NCBI GenBank assembly: GCA_964535735.1
Contig: CAZHTM010000062.1
Location: 1 to 9,831, forward strand
DNA length: 9,831 bases
Source of the DNA: J089 sp964535735
Lineage (GTDB): Bacteria; Fidelibacterota; Marinisomatia; Marinisomatales; J089
Direction of reading: 5' to 3'
The position numbers were made by a program, and so were the translations under genes. Shown in pieces: positions 1 through 6,097 of the stretch (positions are counted from its first letter, which is position 1; each line of letters opens with the position of its first letter). The notes below the pieces were generated by a model. The model was given only the letters and a program-made list of their open reading frames with translations. It was not told the origin of the DNA and made no database searches.

Positions 1-19
1 AAAAACGACTGTGGCCTCT

Positions 20-32
20 TAAAATCATTTTA
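20..32. repeat. 13-base AT-rich palindrome upstream of the CARF gene
   Basis: TAAAAT-C-ATTTTA is a perfect inverted repeat with a one-base centre. It lies about 70 bases before the CARF gene start and just ahead of the putative promoter. It could be an operator half-site pair, but short palindromes arise easily in AT-rich DNA and no second copy of this sequence was found in the window. Confidence 0.25.
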
Positions 33-47
33 CAGAACTTTTTGGAC

Positions 48-77
48 TTGATCTATTGAATGCGCATAGTTTAATAT
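48..77 (+). promoter_or_regulatory. Possible sigma70-type promoter for the CARF gene
   Basis: TTGATC at 48-53 and TAATAT at 72-77 are separated by 18 bases and resemble -35 and -10 boxes. Transcription would then start near base 84, leaving a leader of about 17 bases before the TTG start. This is a consensus match only, in an AT-rich stretch where chance matches are common. Confidence 0.3.
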
Positions 78-100
78 GGTCTATTATTGTTTGACGCATT

Positions 101-1219
101 TTGAATAACACATATCTTGAAGTATTTATTGGGACGGTAGGTATTACGCCACAGATTGTAACCGAGGCGTTATACTACTATTATTCTCAAAGTCCTCCCC
201 GTGTCTTTAACCGGATTATTTTATTGACCACTAGAACCGGTAAAGATTGCCTACATGACACCCTTTTTAATCAGGGTAAATTAAAACAACTAGAACTCAT
301 CCTGGGGCTTGTTCCTGGAACTATACCCCTGACGCCAAAGGACATTTTTCTTTTCCATGACCAGGATGGTCAGGAATTGGAAGATATACGCACAGATAGC
401 GCCTCATTTCATGAATTCGCTGATATCTTTGATGTAATCAGTAAGCAAGTGAGTGATCCTCAAACACGATTAACTGTAACCATTGCCGGTGGACGCAAAA
501 CCATGAGCGTGGCTGTGGGGCTGGCGATGCAGGTTTTTGCCCGGAGTCAGGATGAAATGATCCACATCCTGGTGAAACCGCCCTTTGATCAACGTCGTGA
601 TTGGTTTTTCCCCGAAGATCCTGAGGATCCGGATCAATCCATTGATATCATTAAGATTCCGTTTTTACGGATTCAACCCTATTTGCCCGAGAGTCTGGTA
701 AAGTCGAAAAACGTCATGGAAATAATCAGTTCAACTCAATCCCAGTTGGACTTGAATAGACCCATAAGAGAGGTTAAGGTCGTAACCCAATATCTTATAG
801 TGGATGGACAGGAAATTAGATTCCCGCCTAAGGAAATGTCTCTTTGGCGGTGGTTGGCCCGGCAAAAAATAGAGCATTGTGTGCGACCTGATCGCCTATT
901 ATGCGATAACTGTCGGGAATGTTGGGTAGAACATTCAACTTTAGTGGAAATGTACAATATGGGTATATTTAAAGAATATGAACTCATTGTAGGTCCAAAT
1001 AGTCATCGAGTTATTGATCGCAAAATGAAGAAATACACAAGTGCCTTGGACATAACGGAAGTGTTGAGACAAATACGCTCCAAATTCAATAATTCTTTGG
1101 AAAAGAGAACAAAATTACCATTTCTTCAGAAACAGGCTTTAAAAATTTCCACGGAAGGGAGATATATAAAACAGTATGGCCTATTATTAGAAAAAGGAGT
1201 ATTGACGATAGTAAAATGA
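101..1219 (+). CDS. CARF-domain CRISPR ancillary protein, Csm6/NE0113 ring-nuclease type
   Basis: Predicted 372-residue cytoplasmic protein that binds, and may degrade, cyclic oligoadenylate made by Cas10. Seen: a Rossmann-like N-terminal half with GTVGITPQIVTE at residues 11-22 and AGGRKTMS at 129-136, the two signature loops of the NE0113 (Cas_NE0113, 'ring nuclease Csm6') CARF family. The C-terminal half (about 200-372) is mainly helical and basic and holds four cysteines, C260, C268, C271 and C274 (C-X7-C-X2-C-X2-C), followed by H278. RECWVEH (272-278) fits a loose HEPN R-X5-H pattern but sits inside the cysteine cluster, so an RNase role is unproven. The start is TTG with no clear Shine-Dalgarno. 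An in-frame TGA lies at 92-94 and there is no ATG until residue 135, so TTG is the only sensible start. The gene is separated from cas6 by 102 bases. It is either a ring nuclease that switches signalling off or a signal-activated effector. Confidence 0.8.
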   Translation: MNNTYLEVFIGTVGITPQIVTEALYYYYSQSPPRVFNRIILLTTRTGKDCLHDTLFNQGKLKQLELILGLVPGTIPLTPKDIFLFHDQDGQELEDIRTDSASFHEFADIFDVISKQVSDPQTRLTVTIAGGRKTMSVAVGLAMQVFARSQDEMIHILVKPPFDQRRDWFFPEDPEDPDQSIDIIKIPFLRIQPYLPESLVKSKNVMEIISSTQSQLDLNRPIREVKVVTQYLIVDGQEIRFPPKEMSLWRWLARQKIEHCVRPDRLLCDNCRECWVEHSTLVEMYNMGIFKEYELIVGPNSHRVIDRKMKKYTSALDITEVLRQIRSKFNNSLEKRTKLPFLQKQALKISTEGRYIKQYGLLLEKGVLTIVK

Positions 1220-1280
1220 CAACCATGTGATATCAGGTTGGATAAAGTGCAATATTTAATTTTGTGTGTATGAATAGTAT

Positions 1281-1293
1281 TTTCAAATTGAAA
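1281..1293. repeat. 13-base palindrome in the CARF-cas6 intergenic gap
   Basis: TTTCAA-A-TTGAAA is a perfect inverted repeat with a one-base centre, 28 bases upstream of the cas6 ATG. The surrounding gap (1220-1321) is AT-rich and shows no convincing -35/-10 pair and no terminator with a T-tract. The palindrome could be an operator. It also contains ATTGAAA, which resembles the 8-base 3' end typical of many type III CRISPR repeats, but there is no second repeat copy. Confidence 0.3.
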
Positions 1294-1321
1294 TTCTGGC
1301 AAAGTCCGAGGGAATCCTGAG

Positions 1322-2260
1322 ATGGCAATTCAATTTGCCCATCTACGGTTTTACTGTTTGGCGAAACAGTCTATCGTCTTACCGCCTTTCAGCGGCTCCA
1401 CTCTGCGAGGAGTCTTTGGGCATGGACTTCGTGGGATTTCTTGTCGAAAAACTGGCGAGGATAATTGTCTCGACTGTGAATTCAGTGCGGAATGTCCCTA
1501 TTCAATTATTTTCGAAAATCCTATTCCCCGAGAGAAACGCATTCTTGGGATTGAGCATGCGCCACATCCATTTATTATTTACCCGATTCCTAAACATCAT
1601 CGCATGATCCAAGCTCGAACAACATTTCGGTTTGAAATGATTTTATTAGGACCGGCAATTCTGCTCTGGGAAGCGATATGGCATGGATGGATTTTGGCGG
1701 GTTCTATTGGGTTAGGCGTTAAACAAACACGCTTTGAAATAATGCAGGTGGAGGACCGGATCGGACAATCGATTTTCGTCAGAAATAATACACAGTTAGG
1801 CCAACTCAGGGTTGCGGAAATTACCGGCAATCAATTGCTACAAAAAGCCGAGTTGCTATATGTAAAAACCGTGACACCACTGCGAATTCTTCAGCATGGA
1901 AAAATGGTCAATACACCGGATAAGCACATTTTGATAAATGCCATGCGACGCCGGATGGACATGCTAAATCTGTTTCATGGAGATGGTCAGCCACTATTCG
2001 ATGGAGATCAAATCGAAAATGAGCTTCAACAGTTGGACATGTATCTGGATGTACAGGCACGTAAAATGAATCGTAAAAGTAACCGGCAGCAAAAAAGGAT
2101 ACCGATTAATGGTATTGAAGGTTTGTTTGTATTGCGTAATCCAGGACCGGCGATTACTACGTTGGTTCATCAAGCCGGCGTTTTTAATGTCGGAAAAAGC
2201 GCCGCGCTGGGGATGGGACGGTTGTCGGTCGAGGCGCAATATGTATCGAATTTGAATTAA
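1322..2260 (+). CDS. cas6: Cas6 pre-crRNA processing endoribonuclease (RAMP)
   Basis: Predicted metal-independent endoribonuclease that cuts the CRISPR precursor transcript within its repeats to supply crRNAs to the effector. Seen in the 312-residue protein: an N-terminal RAMP region with SGSTLRGVFGHGLR (24-37), a cysteine set C41, C49, C52 and C58 followed by YSIIFE, and a C-terminal glycine-rich loop GKSAALGMGR at 291-300. This combination is typical of the Cas6 family that accompanies type III loci (annotated as 'precrRNA processing endoribonuclease RAMP protein Cas6'). H34 is a candidate catalytic histidine by position, which is inference. A GAGGGA site at 1308-1313 lies 8 bases before the ATG and supports the start. 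Base composition is AT-richer than in the downstream effector genes. The gene ends 14 bases before cas10, so it probably heads the operon. Confidence 0.88.
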   Translation: MAIQFAHLRFYCLAKQSIVLPPFSGSTLRGVFGHGLRGISCRKTGEDNCLDCEFSAECPYSIIFENPIPREKRILGIEHAPHPFIIYPIPKHHRMIQARTTFRFEMILLGPAILLWEAIWHGWILAGSIGLGVKQTRFEIMQVEDRIGQSIFVRNNTQLGQLRVAEITGNQLLQKAELLYVKTVTPLRILQHGKMVNTPDKHILINAMRRRMDMLNLFHGDGQPLFDGDQIENELQQLDMYLDVQARKMNRKSNRQQKRIPINGIEGLFVLRNPGPAITTLVHQAGVFNVGKSAALGMGRLSVEAQYVSNLN

Positions 2261-2274
2261 CTGAGGAATCTGAA

Positions 2275-3837
2275 ATGAAAATAACCGGAGTAATATTGGA
2301 TGTGGCAGGGATTCAGAATTATATTTTCGGAACCAGCCAGTTACGGCAGAATGCTGCAGCTTCCTTTATTGTGGATCATGTGATTTCTGTGAAAATGTTT
2401 AACGAAATCCTGACAGGATTTCCCGGCATTCATGTTTTGGAACAATGGGTTGATAAACCGGATATTGTTCAGATCGGTGAAAACGGCGTCACGGTGGAGA
2501 CGGCTTACGTCGGCGGTGGGAATGCCATATTATTTTTTCAGGACAGAAGCGAGGCAGAAGAATTCGGGCGGCAATGGTCCCTGAAAGTATTAGCCGAGTT
2601 CCCTGGTCTGACTCCCGTGGTGGCATTGTATGAGGGTGAATTTGATAAGGATAAGGATAAGGACTGGTTTGCTGACTTCCGAGACGGCTGCCGCCGGGAA
2701 TTGGCCAAAACCCGGTCACAGACAATAACCATTACTGATCTTCCCCGTCACGGCGTTACGGCGGAATGCATTTATACGGGGCGCTCGGCTCAGGTGTATG
2801 ACACGGATATACCGGGATTGGCGGTAGAGAAAAAATATCTTTCCCGGTCGGTATTGGTGAAAGCCGAGTGGTTTCACAAGGCGCATACTCACTGGCAGAA
2901 AAAATTCCTGGAACATCTGAATTTGGAATTCCCCCGGGACTTCCATGAAATCGCTGGTGAAACCACGTCCGAACGGAAAAGCGCTCTGGCCGTGGTTCAT
3001 ATTGATGGTAATGACATCGGCAAGCGATTCCGGGAAGTAAACACACTGGAGGATTACAGGAGGGAATCCTGCCAGATCGGGCGTTGGATGGAGACGTCGC
3101 TGAAAAAAGGTATTGGTCATTTGGCAAATGCTGTTGAACAATTTCAAAAAGACGGGGACGGGAAGTCTGCTGATAAGGAGTCGAAATCGACGTTGCCTTT
3201 CCGTCCCATTATCATTGGGGGAGACGATATCACTTTTGTATGTCGCGCCGATCTTGGCGTCTGGCTGACGGAAATTATTTTAGGGGCGTTGACTGAAGCC
3301 CAGACCGGCATAAAAGATCCGATCACGGCCTGCGCCGGGATCGCAATAATAAAACCGTCCTATCCGTTTCATCAGGGATATGAACTGGCGGAAGCTTTGT
3401 GTTCCAATGCCAAAGCGCAATCCAGGGGTGTGCCCAATTCCCATCTCCACTGGCTGGATTTTCATATTCTAAAAGGAGGCACTTTCGCATCCCTGGAAGA
3501 TATTCGTCAAACTGTGTACATGCACCGGGGAAAAGCGCTCACCGGTCGTCCGTTTGCTCTGGGAAAATCGCAAGAAGGGTGGGGGATTTGCCGGAATTCC
3601 TTAAGAAAATTATATCAGGAAAATTGGTCATCCTCAGATATCAAAGCCTGGCGAAGCACGATTTACGAATCGAAAAATGATTTAAATGTTCTAATGAAGC
3701 GTTTTGAGCGGAAAAAGAAATCTCTACCGGATCTGAATCCGAAAAACGCGCGACCTGAGCTGGGAATTCCCGAGCCTCTAGACATCATTGAACTCATGGA
3801 TATCTATCCGGAACCCTTGTTAAACATGGAGTTATAG
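2275..3837 (+). CDS. cas10: Cas10 large subunit, HD-less, with intact GGDD palm
   Basis: Signature subunit of the type III effector, predicted to convert ATP into cyclic oligoadenylate when target RNA is bound. Seen in 520 residues: palm 1 begins at once with LDVAGIQNYIFG (8-19) and has a degenerate GGGN (80-83) where the active palm has GGDD. Palm 2 starts at ALAVVHIDGNDIG (237-249, D244 probably metal-binding) and carries IIIGGDDITFV (312-322, GGDD 315-318). A helical C-terminal region ends in DIIELMDIY (503-511). No HD nuclease domain precedes palm 1, and the linker (about 155-200) has no CxxC zinc pair. Lack of HD is a known trait of subtype III-D Cas10, so DNA cleavage by this subunit is not expected. 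GAGGA at 2263-2267 sits 7 bases before the ATG. The stop is 2 bases from the next gene. A (Asp-Lys)3 tract lies at 124-129. Confidence 0.93.
   Translation: MKITGVILDVAGIQNYIFGTSQLRQNAAASFIVDHVISVKMFNEILTGFPGIHVLEQWVDKPDIVQIGENGVTVETAYVGGGNAILFFQDRSEAEEFGRQWSLKVLAEFPGLTPVVALYEGEFDKDKDKDWFADFRDGCRRELAKTRSQTITITDLPRHGVTAECIYTGRSAQVYDTDIPGLAVEKKYLSRSVLVKAEWFHKAHTHWQKKFLEHLNLEFPRDFHEIAGETTSERKSALAVVHIDGNDIGKRFREVNTLEDYRRESCQIGRWMETSLKKGIGHLANAVEQFQKDGDGKSADKESKSTLPFRPIIIGGDDITFVCRADLGVWLTEIILGALTEAQTGIKDPITACAGIAIIKPSYPFHQGYELAEALCSNAKAQSRGVPNSHLHWLDFHILKGGTFASLEDIRQTVYMHRGKALTGRPFALGKSQEGWGICRNSLRKLYQENWSSSDIKAWRSTIYESKNDLNVLMKRFERKKKSLPDLNPKNARPELGIPEPLDIIELMDIYPEPLLNMEL
2644..2661 (+). repeat. 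Three tandem GATAAG hexanucleotides inside cas10
   Basis: GATAAG occurs three times without interruption and encodes Asp-Lys three times (residues 124-129) in the region linking the two palm domains. A six-base unit keeps the reading frame if the copy number changes, so it may be a length-variable linker. Confidence 0.7.
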
Positions 3838-3839
3838 AG

Positions 3840-4526
3840 ATGAGCAGCTACTATTATACCATTGAATTGTTATCTGACGCGGCGCCTGGCTCCGGTGACG
3901 TCACTGAAATCCATTTGGATTCGGAAGTACCGTTGGACGAATACGGCCTTCCACACATTCCGGGTAAGCGGATTAAGGGGCTGTTGTATGAATCCGCCCT
4001 GGACTTTCAGGAAGCTGTCTCGCTGATTGAGGAGATGGATTTCGTGCCGGAAGTGGTGGAGAAATTATTCGGCGGCATTGGCGATTCGCAGAGCGCGTCC
4101 ATTCAGATTACGGATGCGTACCTGGAAGATTATTCACTCCTGCGCTACTGGCTGGATTGGATAAATACGGATGAGGACGCGGCAGGCACGGTTTCCCGGT
4201 TTTTCACTACAGACCGAATTCGTGACGTATATACTCACATCAGGACCCAAACTGCTTTGGAAAACGGGTTGGTTAAAGAAAATAGTTTACGGTCGCTTCG
4301 TCTGCTGAACAGGGGCTTGATATTCATGGGTAAACTGGAAATCCCCGAAGAAATGGAGTCGGAATTCTGGCTGCTGCATCTGAGCGCCGGAAATGTGACC
4401 CGAATGGGGCTCCATCGCAACCGCGGCTTGGGCCGTATTCGGTTTACCTTGTTAGACCAGGATCGGAATCCCCTGACAGAAAACTACTCGCTGGAGAAAA
4501 TATTGGAACGGAGATGGGAATCATGA
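3840..4526 (+). CDS. cas7: Cas7-type RAMP backbone subunit (Csm3-like), predicted RNA-cleaving
   Basis: Predicted backbone subunit that coats the crRNA and cuts target RNA at one position. Seen in 228 residues: an N-terminal beta strand, then LDSEVPLDEYGLPHIPGKR (26-44), which aligns closely with the catalytic loop of Csm3. D27 falls on the aspartate that cleaves target RNA in Csm3. IKGLLYESA (45-53) continues the family pattern, FGGIGDSQSASIQITDAYL (77-95) is the usual mid-domain segment, and GLHRNRGLGRI (190-200) is the glycine-rich RAMP loop. The length matches single-domain Cas7/Csm3. GGAG at 3828-3831, inside the last cas10 codons, is 8 bases from the ATG. The stop overlaps the next start as ATGA. 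Stand-alone Cas7 next to a Cas5-like gene corresponds to the parts of the Cas7-5-11 fusion found in some III-D systems. Confidence 0.87.
   Translation: MSSYYYTIELLSDAAPGSGDVTEIHLDSEVPLDEYGLPHIPGKRIKGLLYESALDFQEAVSLIEEMDFVPEVVEKLFGGIGDSQSASIQITDAYLEDYSLLRYWLDWINTDEDAAGTVSRFFTTDRIRDVYTHIRTQTALENGLVKENSLRSLRLLNRGLIFMGKLEIPEEMESEFWLLHLSAGNVTRMGLHRNRGLGRIRFTLLDQDRNPLTENYSLEKILERRWES
4510..4513 (+). promoter_or_regulatory. Shine-Dalgarno that sets the csx10 start
   Basis: GGAG lies directly against an upstream in-frame ATG at 4514, which is too close to serve it, but nine bases before the ATG at 4523. The latter also forms the classic ATGA stop/start overlap with the preceding cas7. I therefore place the csx10 start at 4523. 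Confidence 0.65.
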
Positions 4527-6097
4527 TGAAACAAATACCGTGCACTATTGAATTAACCGCGCCGGTGGTGATCAGCGCCATCACAGGCGGACAAAACCAT
4601 ATTGCCACCAAGGATTTTATTCCAGGGACTACCCTGTTGGGCGCCGTGGCCGCACTCTTGATTCGAAAACGAAACCTGGGTGATTCCGCCCATCGGGATC
4701 CATGGTTTCGGGATCAGTTTTTACGCAACGGTCTCAGATTTCTGAATGCTTATCCTATGGTAAATGGCGACCGGACGATACCCCTGCCCCTGTCCATTGA
4801 GAAGGAAAAGGCCAAAAACGGACCGTACCGGGATATTTTCAGTCCGTCGGAAGAAGATGAGCCGCATAAACGCAAGGACGGGTATTGCTCCATTCGTGAG
4901 GGGATCGTTATGCGGCCGGCTAAGGTGGTAAATTTTCATACTTCAAGGTCCATGAATCCCCTGACGGGGAAGTCGGCTGAAGGCGAAGTGTTTACGTATG
5001 AAGCGCTCGCGCCGGATCAGCGTTTCGCGGGTTTTATTCGAGGGGCGGAAGCTGAATTGGAGATCCTGAAAAACGAATTATTCGATGTGGACAGTGTTCA
5101 CCTTGGTCGGTCCAAAACAGCCCAGTATGGTACGGCCCGGTTGCGCCTTGGTGAAATCGAAGACATCCCAATCCCGGCTATTCCCGGTAAAGGAGAGCCT
5201 TTCAGTTTGGTATTGGTATCGCCGGTGATTTTGCGGGACATCAACGGGTTTAATGTAGTTCGGGCAGATAAACTAATCGAAGAGATCGAACGGGAATACG
5301 AGGTAAATCTGACCATCGTCCAATCGCCGAACGGGCGGCCGCAGGTTCTTCTGAAATCTGGGTTGGTGGAACAATATAATCGCGCCTGGAGATCCAAAAT
5401 CTGGTCGGAAGCAGCGATTTCCGAGGGTTCGGTACTGAGGGTAAGCCATGACGATAATAATCCTGAAGGGTTGGTCCGGTTGCTCCGCAACGGCATAGGA
5501 AGCGGGCGCGGCAAAGGATTTGGCGAAGTGGCTCTGCTCCGATTTGACGCGCGATGGGTCAGGAACCTGAAGAACGGAAGCGGGCGAAACGTTGTAAGCA
5601 AACCAAAAGAAATAACGGCAGCCGTGAAAAAATTATTTTATGACGTCACCTGGGAAGCGCTGGAGGAGGCGCTGGAGCGCAAGGTGGAAGTTGACCTGGA
5701 AAAATGGAACGGAAAAAATCCGTCAAAAAGTCTGGTGCAGCGTGTCAAGAGCATGGCGGAACAGACTCCGGATCTCCAAACGCTCCCGGACCAGATACGG
5801 GAAATGAAAACGAAAAAAGCCGGACAAAACTTGAAAATTATGAAAGTCGGGACTCAGTCTTTGTACGAATTGCTCACGTCGCCACCGGATGTAACCCGTC
5901 AGGATTGGCTGGCCCGGTTTTTGGGTGAAGCGTATGACTACTGCGCGGATCTTCTGGATTTTTTAAAAGCCCATACCGGTGAATCTGTTTCGGATAACAC
6001 GGATGTCCAAATAGCAATTATCAAACGATACTGGATATCCTTTTTAACTCAACTGAACATGAAGACGGTTCATAATGGAGAACGGCATTATGATTAA
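4523..6097 (+). CDS. csx10: Csx10, Cas5-like RAMP subunit with helical C-terminal extension
   Basis: Predicted Cas5-group subunit that holds the 5' end of the crRNA in the subtype III-D effector. Seen in 524 residues from the start at 4523 (527 from the alternative ATG at 4514): an N-terminal strand, then DFIPGTTLLGAVAALL (31-46), YEALAPDQRFAGFI (159-172), a first glycine-rich loop LGRSKTAQYGTARL (194-207), a second RAMP half starting near FSLVLVSPVILRD (227-239), and a second loop GIGSGRGKGFGEV (324-336). This order is what I recall for Csx10. No aspartate occupies the Cas7 catalytic position before IPG. Residues about 362-524 are predicted helical, with no RAMP motif, and include PSKSLVQRVKSMAEQ (400-414). 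They may be a fused small subunit (Cas11), since no separate Cas11 gene is visible. The gene overlaps cas7 by 4 bases and the next gene by 8. Confidence 0.82.
   Translation: MMKQIPCTIELTAPVVISAITGGQNHIATKDFIPGTTLLGAVAALLIRKRNLGDSAHRDPWFRDQFLRNGLRFLNAYPMVNGDRTIPLPLSIEKEKAKNGPYRDIFSPSEEDEPHKRKDGYCSIREGIVMRPAKVVNFHTSRSMNPLTGKSAEGEVFTYEALAPDQRFAGFIRGAEAELEILKNELFDVDSVHLGRSKTAQYGTARLRLGEIEDIPIPAIPGKGEPFSLVLVSPVILRDINGFNVVRADKLIEEIEREYEVNLTIVQSPNGRPQVLLKSGLVEQYNRAWRSKIWSEAAISEGSVLRVSHDDNNPEGLVRLLRNGIGSGRGKGFGEVALLRFDARWVRNLKNGSGRNVVSKPKEITAAVKKLFYDVTWEALEEALERKVEVDLEKWNGKNPSKSLVQRVKSMAEQTPDLQTLPDQIREMKTKKAGQNLKIMKVGTQSLYELLTSPPDVTRQDWLARFLGEAYDYCADLLDFLKAHTGESVSDNTDVQIAIIKRYWISFLTQLNMKTVHNGERHYD
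6077..6080 (+). promoter_or_regulatory. Shine-Dalgarno that sets the Cas7-2x start
   Basis: GGAG overlaps the ATG at 6075 and cannot serve it, but is nine bases before the in-frame ATG at 6090. The spacing is the same as at csx10. This favours the start at 6090, which gives an 8-base overlap with csx10. Confidence 0.65.

Noticed and set aside
1..100. End of a CRISPR array at the left edge
   Set aside because: No direct repeat with regular spacing is present in these bases or elsewhere in the window.
76..108. Ten-codon mini-frame (ATG to TAA) overlapping the CARF start by 8 bases, a possible leader peptide
   Set aside because: It has no Shine-Dalgarno, its ATG overlaps the putative -10 box, and it is short enough to occur by chance.
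914..934. HEPN RNase motif (RECWVEH) in the CARF protein
   Set aside because: It fits R-X5-H only loosely, lies within a cysteine cluster more suggestive of metal binding, and has no surrounding HEPN pattern I can recognise. Noted but not called.
1220..1240. Possible terminator after the CARF gene (CAACC ... GGTTG around TGATATCA)
   Set aside because: The stem is only five pairs with an 11-base loop, and no T-tract follows.
2716..3147. Minus-strand open frame of 143 codons within cas10
   Set aside because: It lies fully antisense to a well-supported cas10, has no recognisable motif and no convincing ribosome site. It is a shadow of the cas10 coding frame.
5098..5601. Minus-strand open frame of 167 codons within csx10
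   Set aside because: Its translation is Ser/Arg/Pro-rich low-complexity sequence of the kind produced antisense to a real gene. Csx10 motifs on the plus strand explain the region.
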